This document shows positions 1 to 11,789 of a stretch of DNA of 64,000 nucleotides, piece after piece. Source of the DNA: Chamaelirium japonicum (lineage: Eukaryota; Streptophyta; Magnoliopsida; Liliales; Melanthiaceae); contig CANTAL010000145.1 in assembly GCA_947650365.1 (NCBI GenBank), forward strand, positions 32,501-96,500, given 5' to 3'. The notes under the pieces were generated by a model. The model was not told the DNA's origin. It ran no database searches and saw nothing but the letters and a program-made list of their open reading frames with translations. How positions within the stretch are numbered: the stretch's first letter is position 1; each line of letters begins with the position of its first letter. The position numbers and the translations under genes were made by a program.

Positions 1-1850
1 GCTTGTGGGGGTTAAAGATAGCATGGAAAAAGGGACGCTTGATGAAGTGGTGGTGTGCAGAAATTTAATGGAAGGTGAGGAAAATAAAGTGATACATGAT
101 GCAAGGAGTCGTTGCCAGATAATCTCGTGGAGCAAGGTTGACGTCGTAGGGTATTGAATACTTCAATTTGCTAGCCAAAACACTTTCCTGAGACGAAGTC
201 GAGATAGAAGGAGGGCAACCACTGTCGTCGTCTTGAGAGTTCCCTTTTCAGAATATCAAATCTGAATTCTTTTCATGTTTCACCCATCTTTATATGATTA
301 GGGTTTCCCAATTAAAGGTGAGGATCACGAGGCATGAAGCAACCCAAGACCTAGATCGCTAAAACCTCACGCAAATCCACACACAAATCGATGAAACGGT
401 TTCGCAATCAAAACACACACAAAACCCTTTACACCTAGGGCTACAACTTGGGAGGGTTGGACCCGACCAAACCCAAATTTTGGGTGGGTTTGGGTTGATG
501 TATTGGAAAATTGGGTTGGGTTAGGGTTGAAAAAATACAACCCGAGTTGAATTTGGGTTGGGCTCGGGTTGAGGGGTCGGGCAACCCAACCCAACCCAAG
601 TACCCATGTATATCTATGAGTCTGTACACAATCACAACCATTCCGAGTACCCATAGCAATCATAGTCATCTGTTTCACCCAGGCCCATATTTTTATTTGA
701 TTCTTGCTTATCAAATAAAGACATTATCTAATGATCTAGTAAATTGCATGAATAGAAATGCAAAAAAAAATGTATGGTAGTGTTAGCAAGTATAAGTTCT
801 TTTTAGATTTTGATCTTCAAAGTGTAAAATTTTAAACAATAAGTATACCCGATCTTGCACAACCCGACCCATCCTAGCAACTTGGCTAACCCGAGCCCAA
901 CCCAAGCATAGAAATTTTTGCTTGGGTTGGGCTTGGGCTGGGCATCTCGGGTTGGAGGTTGGGTTGGGTTGGGGGTTTTAATAATTGGGTTGGGCTTGGG
1001 TTGACCCGCAACCCACCCGAGTTGCATCCCTACTTACACCCGTGGTACGAGCGTGAGCGGGTGTGCGAGCAAGGCAGCCTGATCTCAAGCTGATACTAAG
1101 TTGCATTACTGAACTGATATTGTGCTGCATTGTTGAACTGATATTGTGCTGCATTGTTGAAGTCTTCAATAGTTGTGAATGCGAACGTTGACCTAACTCA
1201 TAGGTTACACAAACCTCACCCAGTCGGTTTGCACTCACAAATTTCGCCAATAAAATAGACCTTCAGCATATGTTGTAACATTTATCATGCAAGGACAGTA
1301 CTAGAAGGGTTTCAGAAATACAAAATCTGCACCATATAGTCCTCTTCCTAGAGTGGACAAAATGCACAACGAAGGACACAATGCAATCGTATCAATAGAA
1401 TGCAAAGTCAAACATGGAATGAGACTCCAAATAAAATTCAACATGCAAATGATGAGGTGTCCGAACAGGCTCTTTCGAGCTTTGATACCAACTTGATGTA
1501 GGCACTACGGGGGTAACACTATGATCTTGGTTCCCTAAACGGTCAGATGATCAACTAAATTAGAATCCTTTCAGAATATCGAGTAGTAATCACGCTAAAA
1601 CATAAGCCAAACAATGATACATTACTCTGAAATTTATTAGATATGCATACTAATAACAAGTAATTGATATATCTAATAATAGAATTCATGATAAAGAGGC
1701 AAACATAAGACCAATGGACTTCAGACTAACCGAGGATTAACTCGATAATAACTTATGGGGGTGAAAGATAGCATGAAAGAGGGACAATTGATCAAGTGGT
1801 GGTGTGCAGAAAAATAATGAAAGGCGAGGGAAATAAGAATAATAAAGAAT
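1..1850 (-). mobile_element. decayed LTR retrotransposon remnant (minus orientation)
   Basis: The first ~95 bases and positions ~1751-1845 are diverged direct copies of one sequence (both contain a 'gatagcatg' block followed by 'aagtggtggtgtgcag'), as expected for two LTR copies. On the minus strand a primer binding site for initiator Met-tRNA is seen at 1479-1490, just outside an LTR edge that starts TGATG at 1494, so the right-hand copy is the 5' LTR. No coding capacity is recognisable between the copies. The left LTR probably starts before the window, and the right LTR stops about 40 bp from the exon at 1886. A hAT miniature element (436-1032) lies inside. The element type is inferred from the LTR/PBS layout, which resembles elements A and B further along. 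Confidence 0.5.
436..1032. mobile_element. non-autonomous hAT element (MITE), 597 bp
   Basis: Terminal inverted repeats are TAGGGCTACAACTTGGG on the left and the complement of ...CGAGTTGCATCCCTA on the right. The flanking 8-bp target duplications are TTTACACC (428-435) and CTTACACC (1033-1040), with one mismatch. The interior is AT-rich with GGGTTGGGTT-type subterminal repeats on both sides. The 8-bp duplication and TAGGG-type termini fit the hAT superfamily. There is no transposase. Confidence 0.8.
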
Positions 1851-1885
1851 GAGTTCCATCAAGCAAATCAGAAAATTAATAATAC

Positions 1886-2077
1886 CTTGATGATTTCATC
1901 TGAAACAACACCAGCAAATGAACTAGAGTCAGTTGTCCCGCCAGCTCCAAGCATGCCAAGGGACAGCCAATTTAACCATCCACGTACAGTACTTGATGAG
2001 CATTCATCATTTTGCTGCTTTTCTGACATCGCATCATCTATTCCTATGGTACGATATTTTGAGAACAATAGAAGCTC
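1886..2077 (-). CDS. single exon of a VPS13-like (SHRUBBY-type) protein
   Basis: On the minus strand a 192-bp stretch (64 codons, no stop) is bounded by a good acceptor (ATTTCAG at 2078-2084) and donor (GTATT at 1881-1885). The translation contains RGWLNWLSLGMLGAGG followed by a SSFAGVVSDEIIK stretch, which I recognise as the conserved N-terminal-half motif of plant VPS13-like lipid-transfer proteins such as SHRUBBY. These proteins act at membrane contact sites. Both exon edges fall on codon boundaries, so the exon is symmetric. No neighbouring exon was recognised; the expected next exon would lie beyond the retrotransposon at 1-1850, possibly outside the window. It may be part of a real gene with repeat-filled introns or an isolated gene fragment. 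The family assignment is from memory of the motif, not from a search. Confidence 0.55.
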
Positions 2078-2080
2078 CTG

Positions 2081-4984
2081 AAATATGTCAAAAACTTTTT
2101 AAGATTTAGTCGGCTCAAAAGGAACAAATAAATCTTCAATGAAAAGAAAAATGGATGGAGAAGACAAAAGAAACAATAGCCTTAACATAAATTTCAAACA
2201 ACTCAAGGATCATGCTCCTGTTAGTTAATATCCTGGAGGAAACAAAGCTTTATTCCTTTTCGATCTCCACCTACAATCGTTTTTTTTACATATGGAAAAT
2301 ATTTATCAATTCTAATGACATATCAAATATTTGAGACATTGAATCAGACATATAAAGAATATATTAGTATAGGCAACATAACATTTGACTCATTGATGCA
2401 GGAGGGAATGGGGTTTACCTATGTTGTCAAAAATTTATGCTACACTAGTTCAGGTCAATGAATAAAATGTCAAAAGTTGTGAACACTCGGCCAATATATG
2501 CTCAACATAAATATTGCTTTCAACTGCTTTCAATTAAATGAACCTTGCAGTGATCTCTTATTTTTTCACTACCAGAGAAGGATCGGTTGAAGTAACCTGG
2601 GAAGAAAGAATGGCTTCCGAGAAATATTTACTACTTCTCCCACTTTGTACGTAAGTGTATTATGTCTTTACAACGGAGCCTTTACTAGTAAATATACAAA
2701 TAATCCCAAAAACAATGAATTTCTACCTATATCTGCATGTGACGGGTGCATATGAATGTCAATCAATGGGAAGGTTGAAGATGGAAGGTACAATGAGCCT
2801 AGTTGTGTCCCTTGTGGGGTTTTCGCAAGTCACAGTGTCAATGATCACAGAGAGAGCCACGGCAGAAGGTGAGGACAGGAAATCAAAGACAGAGGGAAAG
2901 GGCAATGGCCTCCAACTATGGTGGAGTAGGGGGCTAGATTGCCAAAGAAGCAGGGTGGCCCGGAGACGGCTATGAGTGTTGTTGTAGATCTAGTAACGAA
3001 GACAGTGATGTTGCTCCCGATTAAGGATGGTGATCGGTGGCCAGGATCGGCCAAGAGATTGCAAGATGTTGCCTTTGATTTTGGTACGAGAACCAACGAT
3101 AGAAGAGAGGATAGGGAAGCTAAACGGATAACTGAGGTATCAAGCCCCTAGGGTGTTGGACCTTACTTGGCATCTCACCAAGTTTTCTCGAGCATCGCAC
3201 CGAAGCCAGGGGCGAACCTACATTGGGGCCAGGGGGCTCAAGCCCCCTTGACTTTCGAGAAAATAGTACAACCCCCCCCCCCCCTTCTGTTACTATCAGT
3301 TTCAGAAATCGAAAATACCATGGACCGCTAGACCTTTTTTTCACCATCTGCGTCGTAACCCCAAAAGGCTAAAACCCCAAACCCTAAACGGCTATGCGCT
3401 TGTGAGATTGAATCGGTGCGCGTGACCCCAAAAGATCAAACCCTGAAACCCTAAACGGTTGTGTGCTAGTGCGACCGAATCGGAGTCTGCGAGAGCGAGC
3501 GACGCCCCCAGCCCCCAGCCCGGCAGCCCCCTTTTGAATCTTGATACACTCGTCGCCCGTTGCTCGAAACCGCTCACAAACTGCCAAGTAGGCTCTTCTC
3601 CTTAGGAAATTACGTTTCTTAATATGAATCGAACACTCTACTCTTTTAAAAGAGCACCCAAAACTTTTTAATAAACTCTAATGTGTCATGAATGACCAAA
3701 AATAAAATTAGCATAAAAATAATATATTGCAGGTAAGACTTTGAGATTGGTGCCCATGAGTGTTCTTTCCAAGCATCAATAGACCTAAGAAAATTTAATT
3801 TGACTCCACGACATTCACTTTAGCTCCGCAAGAACTAGCCTCGAGTCCAACATAAATAAGTCATTCACTTCCAATTTTATAATTAGTGGTATCAACACCA
3901 TGGTACCAACTTGGAACGGGAACCTGGTGCTTAGTTGGGAAGAGGCAGCAGAGGATACAATACTGATATCATCACACAGGTCCTATATGTGCAGAACCAC
4001 CAAGTCATGATTTTTGATTGTTAATGAAGTAGAAGCAAATTGGAGAACCGAGTAGTTCATTTAGTCTCCCACCATAGCAGCTTTCAAGTTGGCTCAAGTA
4101 TAGATAGAAGAAAAAGTCACAGGACTATGAATATGCATGCCAGTAGATGCCCACAATTAGATCATGATGGCGAACATGCTCAAAGGAAACTACAAAAGGG
4201 ACATACTGATGGTATAGAAACATGCTCGGTGATGATAAATTTGATGGCTGGAAGAGTCGCATCTACAGAAACTAACAAGTTGGTAGAAACAATGGCCAGA
4301 TCTTACGTCTGGCTAATTTCCTCCTCAACATTTCGTCTAAACATATTGTCAATAACATAGGACGGTTGTAAACAATCTCCCCATGGTATCTCCATAGATA
4401 CACCTATGAATTTAGCTCTAGTTCTAGCTTCAATGATTAGGAAAGGCAAGAATCTCTAGATAGTAATCAACTTCCTCTAATTGAACTTCATGTCGAGGCT
4501 TTGCTGACGGCAAGAACTCCTCTGGAGACTTATGCTTGACACATGATTTAAATTGCTTCAGAATGTAGCATATTTCTATTGAACTTTGACAACTTTTTGA
4601 ATCAAGTGTTTTGGATCCTTCGAAGAAATATATCTTTATGTGACTCTTATTTATCTCAGTGGAAATAAATCTGCATAAGCCCTTCCTATGATAAGCAACT
4701 CTACTCCAAATAATACAGTTTCAATGATAAATAATACTATATAAAGATGTTGAATTTTCCCTATGAGTGTGGAGAAACCATTATCGCTTGAAGCGCAATT
4801 AAATGCTCTCTTATATATGTGAGAATGCCATAGAATTCCTACATTATTGTCTCAAGCAGTGGGCTTCTCTCCGACTCAAAAGGGTTCTTCTAGTTAGAAA
4901 GAATTGAAGACTTGAAGTGATACTCCGTTGGCTTCTCTCCAACTCAGAAGAGATACAAATGTTTCAAGCCTCTAGTCGGTGACA
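2081..4984. other. intergenic or intronic sequence without a recognised gene
   Basis: Open frames here are short and look random. Around 3186-3545 there is a C/G-rich patch with a poly-C run (3272-3283) and a 'CAGGGGCGAACC' block like the ends of some plant hAT elements, but no matching second end or target duplication was found. Confidence 0.4.
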
Positions 4985-6028
4985 TGGGACCACCTAAAAA
5001 ATGAGCTACTATGCAATGAGATGCAAAACAATAAAAAAAATGTGCAATCTGAAAATTGAACTGCAGCAAGCAAAAGAAGGCTAAACCAACTCTAGATGCA
5101 ATGATGCATATGTTGACATTATACCACAAATCTAACGTAAGGCTAACACAGGTAGATACAAGGAAACCATGCATAAGTTTGTTGAAATCGAAAATCAAAA
5201 GCAATTAAAACACAATATCTACCAGTAGATAATCATGCAAGACCATGAATACAAAGGCAAGCAAAGCATCTAAATAAGGTCCCTGATAGAGTCCTAAGGA
5301 ACTTGATTAGAGGACCAAGAACAACTTGTGGGCATGCATCAGACTATATCGGACATCGTGCCAAGCGATGTGGATCTCCAATGCAGTCAACTCGAAGATG
5401 AACTTGTTCTCAACTTTAGAGGCCTTCACAAGTCATTGGACATAAATTTTAGTGGTAACTAGCTTCAGATAAAGTGATGCAGTGCAAGTTTAAGGTTTAG
5501 TGCAGATCTAGGGTTTGGTTAAGGCGTAAAAAAGCTTGATTCATAAGGATCAGATCTGGAATATTCGAGGGCAGCAAGCTTCCCAATTTTCAAAGTTGGG
5601 GCGGCTGGTTGTACTGCCCAGACTTTAGACAGTAAGTAGCTCTGCAGATTGGAAGGGTTGGTGTTTTAGAGCTAGACTATTTAGGGTTTTAATAGGGAGG
5701 TGATTCAACAGATTAAGGAAAGGCTTTGATTAAGTTTGATGATGGTTTAGGTTCATGTTTGCAGATATCATGAAAGAAACAATAAAAAAAAAAGATGAAA
5801 CCTTGGAAGAAGATGGAGAAGTAAAGAAAACTCGGGTCTCACACCACCCCGACTCGCTCTTGGTATTGGATTTCAAAAAGAAACGATTGAACTCACTAGA
5901 AGAAGAGAAAAAAATTTCACTTTTATTAATATTAATAAATGAATCAGCAATCTATAAGATACCAAGAAGCAGGGGGATAAGCAAAGTACAGCAATTGGCT
6001 AGGAGAAGCCCTAATCCCCTTCTGTTTT
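4985..6028 (-). repeat. dispersed ~1-kb repeat, copy 1 (LTR-like)
   Basis: This segment aligns in the same orientation with 9960-10945. Shared blocks include 'caatgagatgcaaaa', 'aaaagaaggctaaac', 'ataatcatgcaagacca', 'cttgttctcaactttagag', 'gaactcactagaagaagag' and 'agaagccctaatcccc', in the same order but with many substitutions and indels. The minus strand carries AATAAA-like signals, so an old LTR is the likeliest identity. Copy 1 abuts a chromovirus integrase scrap. Confidence 0.6.
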
Positions 6029-6049
6029 CTTCCTAAGTTGCCATCAGTG

Positions 6050-6275
6050 CCAAAAAAAACCTCTGCAATGTAAAATCTGCTCAGCTTCGACAAGAACGAA
6101 GTCGTCCGGACCGGAAGGAAGTGGGCAGATTTGGTCAGTCTGTCCACATTCACCCACACCGAATCATGCTTGCCCCATGTCAGCGGTAACCCCGAGACGA
6201 AGTCCGTTGTGATGTGCTCCCACTTCTCTACTACAGGAAGGGAATGAAGGGGCCCCGCAGGCTTCTAGTGAAACA
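6050..6275 (-). pseudogene. fragment of chromovirus (Tekay/Del-type) integrase
   Basis: The minus strand encodes [17 protein letters not shown] and, upstream of it, a decayed MDF-type segment. Both match the integrase core of the complete element D in this window (about 56,640-56,870), including the block reading 'aaccccgagacgaagtcc' on the plus strand. Only ~220 bp survive, so it is a truncated relic of the same family as D. The catalytic D,D35E set is not complete here. Confidence 0.75.
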
Positions 6276-9172
6276 CAAGATTCCTTTAGTATTGAAACCC
6301 AATTAACCATTTTACCCAAAATCCCTCCAGTGAGCTCAAACTCTTTTTAAGAAAACCTTTCCACAATAACTTATGCCCCTGACATTTAAATACAGCATGT
6401 TCACTAGGGTTAACCCTACAATGTGGCCAGTTAGGCAATGATGACCATGGAACTAGGTTGATGGCATTTGTCTATCCTTCAACAGAGGTAACTTATCAAG
6501 AATAACATCAGAAAACTTGCCCGACTCTTGATCAACAAATGCATCAACAACTATGGATCCCTTGCTTTGTTTTACAAATTTTTTCTTGTTAAGTACACCA
6601 GTACATGTAAGGACTTGTTTATTGAGTAATGTGACTTAGATTCTTCAAACTTTTTACATTTTGAATCCACTTTAAGTTAAGAAGGATTTAAGACTGTAAT
6701 CATTCCTCTGTACTTGAATATGTAAGTATTAGGCCATCCATAGTGGGCCAGTCAAAATCATATAAATGTGTACCCCAAGGAAAATATATGCAATATTCAT
6801 AGTGAGAAAATTGCACCAAACTTGATCCTTTTATGTGGCAAACCGAATCGGGACCAAGCAGTGGTGGCTAACAGGCATGGTGGTTTGATCCACCCAAGCC
6901 ACCTTCTAGGACAAAGAATATGCTTCGGCTTTGTGTTTCATCTATTCCATAACACTCTTGGAGACTCCATTCCTACAACTTCTATCGTCAATGGTCATTT
7001 TTTTAACTGCACTTCTCATAAATATGAAAGATGGAAGTGCATCTCCAATCATCGTTACCCTTAAGTCTAGCCAACATGCATCATATGGCGCATCACCGTA
7101 CTACATCATTGGTGTCATCAAGCAAATCCTCATCACTTGCACCCTCTTCGGGCTAATTTGATATCCTCTCAATCCTCCTCATTTTCACATCAATATGGAT
7201 GTTTCTTTAAGTGCATTGATATGCAAAATGTCTCATATTATGGCACTTCAAACAACATGAATATTGTTTCCCTTGTTTAAAAGACGCTTGGTCTCTTTCC
7301 CTTTAGAGTCAGGAGTGGCACTAGGTTCAGTGTTAGTGGGTTTCGTGACCCTATCAATCCTGAACCCTCAAACTAAAAGTCTACCCGACTTGGGAACCAA
7401 ACCTCCTCCTGATAGGTTCCTTAAGAAATTGCTCATAATCATGAGTCAAATTGAGACCTTGCTCAATTGATTCGATCATGTGAGCATCACTCCTAGTCTT
7501 AGCTCTCAACCTTAAGTGGAACCTTACTAGTGCCCGCGAAATAAATCGCATCTGACCTTAAGTTCATAAACATGCTCATGCATTGAACTACACACATGTT
7601 ATTACCTTGACAAAAAGTACATAGAAGATCCAAGGGTTGACCTCTACAGGACACTGGAGGATATTTATCTTTTGAATTATCTTATATCTTTTGAAAATGC
7701 ACAGTCATGGCCAAACCTCTCTAGTTGATGTTCGATATTGATCAAGTACACTTTGACTTGCTCCACAAAGAAGTGTTTCCAGAGCTCTGTTCTCTGGCAA
7801 GTAATTAATCTGCAAACATCAACTCTCAAGGCATCATTGGAGGATGCACTACAGATTGAAGGCACACATTCTCATGCAGAATTCCAAGCAATCTGCAAAA
7901 CAAGATTTCTGATCTTCTGCATATTCTCTCTAGTTCTCAATCACTTCATGAATGAACTCATTTTGGCACCTCAATTCGTGATGCAAGTTCTTAGTTAACT
8001 CCCTCTATAAATTCCTCAAACAACACAATAATGACTAGCCAACTGTTAATTGTCTTTGGAAGTCTAAAGTTCCGATAAAGTGAGAACGTTCATGTTCCTT
8101 GCTATCCATGATGAAATTTTAACTAAGAAGAACGCATTTAAGAGATATTTCTTGGGTATCACAAGCACTAGTTGCTCCTTCTGCAACTCACACACGGAGT
8201 CACATCCTCCCACCTACTTATGGAGTGCAGCTATGTTAAGCCAATTTGAAAATCCTTCAATTCAATTTGCTCTATTAGAGGACACCCAGCTTCTCTACTA
8301 TCTTTATAGTCCCTGTGGAGGAAGAAGAGAGTACCAACGGGTAGAAGGAAACTGTGAAATATTATTGCCACGGGTATCTCCTGGAGTTTATGGTTAGAGA
8401 TAAATAAGAGGGTCTATAAGAAAGACTCCTCCCCGCACACTGAAGTTATCAAGAGGATCACGGATTTGCGGAAGCTGTGGGCCTCCCCACTCACGAGCCA
8501 TTTGAAGAACAATCTAATATGCAATAGCTTGAGCATAGCCTGGTCGAGCTCCTTTGTTTCTTTTTTCTCTATTAGCTTTCTTGTATTCTACTTTATAATA
8601 TATCAATATACCAGTTAAGGTCCAAGCCAAACCCTTGCTCAAGGGGATTTCCCAACAAAAAAATTGAATTGGCTTGCCTAGTGAGTTCATTCTGGCTAAT
8701 TGAAGCCTCGGTCTTCTGGCAAATCATACCAGTCAAAATAGATGCCCATGTCGACCAACCAGTCAGTAAATTCATTAGGTTCATTTTCCTATCAAGGCTT
8801 CTACCTTCACTTTCTTGATGATTTCATATTCTCGGTCTCAGCAATCTCGCCTGCCTTGCCCTAAGTGCTAAGGTTCATAGTCACGGCCATCCTAACTTTG
8901 TGCAAGCTAAACATAAAATGCATATGCATGTACTGGTGCAGGTGAATAGGGAGGTTCTTATGTCAAGGTTGCGCCTATTGATTCTAGGGGCCTCCAGGTG
9001 ATGTGGGTGATGCAGTGGTTCAAGCCTAATGGGGCTTGCTGGATCCCCTCGTAGAGAATTTTGATCTTTGGCATGCAGATCTTCCCCAACTCGTGAATAG
9101 GGTCAGCAGGAACTTATAACCTGTCATATGGGAGGTCAGGTTTAGTGGGGTCCTCTAACTTTACTAAAATAG
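6276..9172. other. degenerate sequence, no intact gene
   Basis: Mostly AT-rich with short frames. One patch on the minus strand (7213-7254) encodes a CX2CX4HX4C zinc knuckle (CLKCHNMRHFAYQC), typical of retrotransposon Gag, with a short lysine- and glutamine-containing lead-in. This suggests that part of the region is a heavily decayed Gag. No LTRs were recognised. Confidence 0.4.
7213..7254 (-). pseudogene. retroelement Gag zinc-knuckle relic
   Basis: Fourteen codons on the minus strand give a CX2CX4HX4C nucleic-acid-binding knuckle. Flanking frames contain stops. The motif spacing is right for Gag, but the short length makes chance a real alternative. Confidence 0.35.
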
Positions 9173-9880
9173 ACTTTTTTTTTAGGAATTCCTCTCCGAG
9201 GGGGAGAGGATAGGGTTAAGCCACACTCCAAGCATATTATTAACAAATAGGAAAAAATTACAAGTTACAGAGAAAATGGTTAGTCTTCTACAAGCGCTTA
9301 TTGAAGAAACCTGCAGACCAAAAGATAACTAAAGCTTTAAAACTGTACCACACGATTTCTATGGGGGATTCCTTGTTTGAGAAGACTCTCGAATTGCGTT
9401 CTTGCCAAATGCTCCAAAACAAACCAATGACGAGGAAGTCCCACGTTGTTCAAAGTTTTCTTTTGATACGACACGTTCTCCACAGGGTCCAGATATAGCG
9501 GATGGAACCCGGGTAACCTTTGATTATGAACCTGTGTTTCAACATGCTCCAAAGCTTATTCGAGTAGGGGCAGTGGAGAAAAAGGTGGTCTACGTCTTCT
9601 CTATGCGAGTGGCATAGGGGCCAGGATAAGTCTTAGGCATTCGGATTATTCCTTCTGCGCAGATTAACTCTGGTGAGAAGCCTTTCCCGAATAGCCAGCC
9701 ACATAAAAATCCTAGTCTTAAGGGGTGCAGTAGATTTCCAGAGATACTTTGCAATAGGGCAGACGATTCCTCCTGCGTTAAAAAACCGATAGAAGGACTT
9801 AGCATGGTAAAATCCTAGGTCGATTGTCTCAACACACTGGCTAAGTTCGTTCAAACAGTAAATTCCCATTCCTATTAGTC
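9173..9880 (-). pseudogene. 3' end of a LINE (non-LTR retrotransposon) with zf-RVT domain
   Basis: Minus-strand translation (several frames) shows the plant LINE zf-RVT region downstream of reverse transcriptase: WKSTAPLKTRIFMWLAIRER followed by a decayed Cys/His part. The region downstream on the minus strand (plus 9185-9300) looks like a 3' UTR. It ends in a poly-A run, seen as poly-T on the plus strand at about 9173-9182. This is a typical 5'-truncated LINE copy. At least two frameshifts break the reading frame. The reverse transcriptase and endonuclease are absent. No clear target duplication was identified. Confidence 0.75.
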
Positions 9881-9959
9881 AAATGTTCCCTAGAGGTCTC
9901 CCTGATCAAGTAGTCATGACTATAACTCATGCTCAGATCCAATAATTATATCGGTCAAC

Positions 9960-10945
9960 CTAAAAGAACTTAATAACCCAATGAGATGCAAAATAATGAA
10001 AAAATATGCAATCTAAAGTTTAACTGAAGAAATCAAAAGAAGGCTAAACGACCTAAACATATCTAGTTGCAATGATACATAGAAGTTAAACTTCACAATA
10101 TAACCTATGACAAATGGAACTAGATGTGAATCCAACATTGTAAGAGTCTGTCGAAATATGAAATTAGAAGCAATTACAACACAATATCTACTAGCATATA
10201 ATCATGCAAGACCAAAGAATCCAAAGGTAACAAAGGAGGTAAATAACTTCCCTCCTACACTCCTAAAGAACTTGATTAGATGGCTTATTAGAATTCTGAC
10301 TCCGCTAAATTTCGTGGCACGCAAAAGGAATCTTCAACAATGCAGTCAGCTCAAAGAAAAACTTGTTCTCAACTTTAGAGTCCTTCACAAGTTGATTTGT
10401 TGTAGATTTCAGCGGCTAATAGGGTCAAGATGAAGCGGATGCAAATGTTAAGGTTTAGGGAGAACTAAGGTTTGGTTAATGGTGTAGCAAAAAAATGAGG
10501 CTTAAGGTTCTGATCTGGGCAGCCGTTGTACTGTCGAGATATTGGATTGATTGTGTGTTGTTTTACAAGAAGCATACGCTAGTTTTGAGAGGACAAAGGG
10601 AAGGCAAACTAGGGTCTCAATAGACATTTGTTTTGACAAATTAGGGAAAGGTTTTGATGAGTTCTGATCATGGCCAAAGTTCAGATTTGCAGATTTTATG
10701 CATAAAAATAAAAAAGATGAAGATATGGCGGAAAAGCGAGACGTATATGAAACATGTGTTTAACACCCTCTGGACTCGCTCTGGGTCATTGGATCTCTCG
10801 AACGCTCGAACTCACTAGAAGAAGAGCAAAATCCTTCAACTTTTATTAATAAATTATCAATGCATAAGATACCAAGGGTAAGGGTTTCGTGGGTATTTAT
10901 AAGCCCAGTAAGGCTGGTGGCAAGTAGAAGCCCTAATCCCCATTC
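9960..10945 (-). repeat. dispersed ~1-kb repeat, copy 2 (LTR-like)
   Basis: Diverged partner of 4985-6028. On the minus strand it has a TATA-like TTATAAATACC (about 10,895-10,905) followed by an AATAAA-type signal near 10,845, in the order expected of an LTR promoter and poly-A site. It directly abuts the decayed copia gag at 10,946. Confidence 0.6.
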
Positions 10946-11650
10946 ACGCTTCATGTGACCGGGCTCCTTGCAATAATAACATAATACAGGCTCGTCGGAG
11001 AAGCTGGCCTGCCAGGGCACTGTCGAATCCATAGATAGGTGGAGGAGGACGAGGACGCTGAGTCTGAAAACGAGTCTCCTCATCGACCAAGGCGAGTAGA
11101 GCATCCTCTAGCCAAGGGAGTGACTTACGGTGCAGCAGCTGAGCAACGATAAGAGCAAAGTTTGGCTGAAGCGCCGTCAAGAACTGGTGCAGGTGGCCCT
11201 CGTCAAGGTATCGCTGGAAATTCCTGTAGCAGGGGAAAGTACACCGCTCGAGGATCATAGAGTCCAGCTCATGTGAGTAGCCACTTATCAAGCTGAAGAA
11301 ATCTTGAATCGTGCGCTCCCCCTGACGTGCGTACAGTGAGTCACAGATTAGCTGATGCCGGTGTGAGTCGCCGCATGGGAGAAACAGGTCTCGGAGATAC
11401 TCCCACATCGCGCACGCTGTAGAAAGGCGATCGATGGGAGCAAGGAGCGAACGAGCAACGGAGTTCAGGAGATAGGCTCGGATGGCCTGGTCGTGGCGAC
11501 GCCACGTGAGGGCGGCCGAGGCAGCAGCCATGGCGGCAATAGTAGCAGTAGACGACACGGCGCTAGCAGCAGCGTTACTAGTGACCGAGGAGGAACTAGA
11601 AGAGTCATCAGGAGGTGGGTTGCCGCCGGTAATGTGACCCCAAAGATCGT
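10946..11650 (-). pseudogene. copia-type Gag, broken
   Basis: The minus strand encodes a Gag of the UBN2/Retrotran_gag type. A serine-run lead-in precedes the helical core (TWRRHDQAIRAYLLNSV, then ...MWEYLRDLF, ...HELDSMILERCTF). In a second frame lies the zinc knuckle CYYCKEPGHMKREW, where the last knuckle cysteine is replaced by Trp. A stop precedes the Gag core near 11,690 and a frameshift separates core and knuckle. Protease, integrase and RT are missing; after the knuckle the sequence passes into the dispersed repeat. The primer site and LTR upstream (12,299-12,507) show it was the 5' end of a minus-strand copia element. Confidence 0.75.
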
Positions 11651-11789
11651 GACTAGAGAGCGCGGCCTCAACGGTGAGCGACTAATCAGGTCAGTCGCTA
11701 GACGAGGACAACTGAAAGATGACCGCTTTGAGCTGTTGGGAGATCGCGACGATGAACGGCACGGTAGGAGACGTCATGAAGACGACGAA

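Noticed and set aside
2939-3151. VVVDLVTKTVMLLPI, reminiscent of a gypsy integrase core
   Set aside because: Only one short patch matches and the flanking sequence has no further integrase motif.
3186-3545. Possible hAT element starting CAGGGGCGAACC
   Set aside because: No matching right end and no 8-bp duplication could be found.
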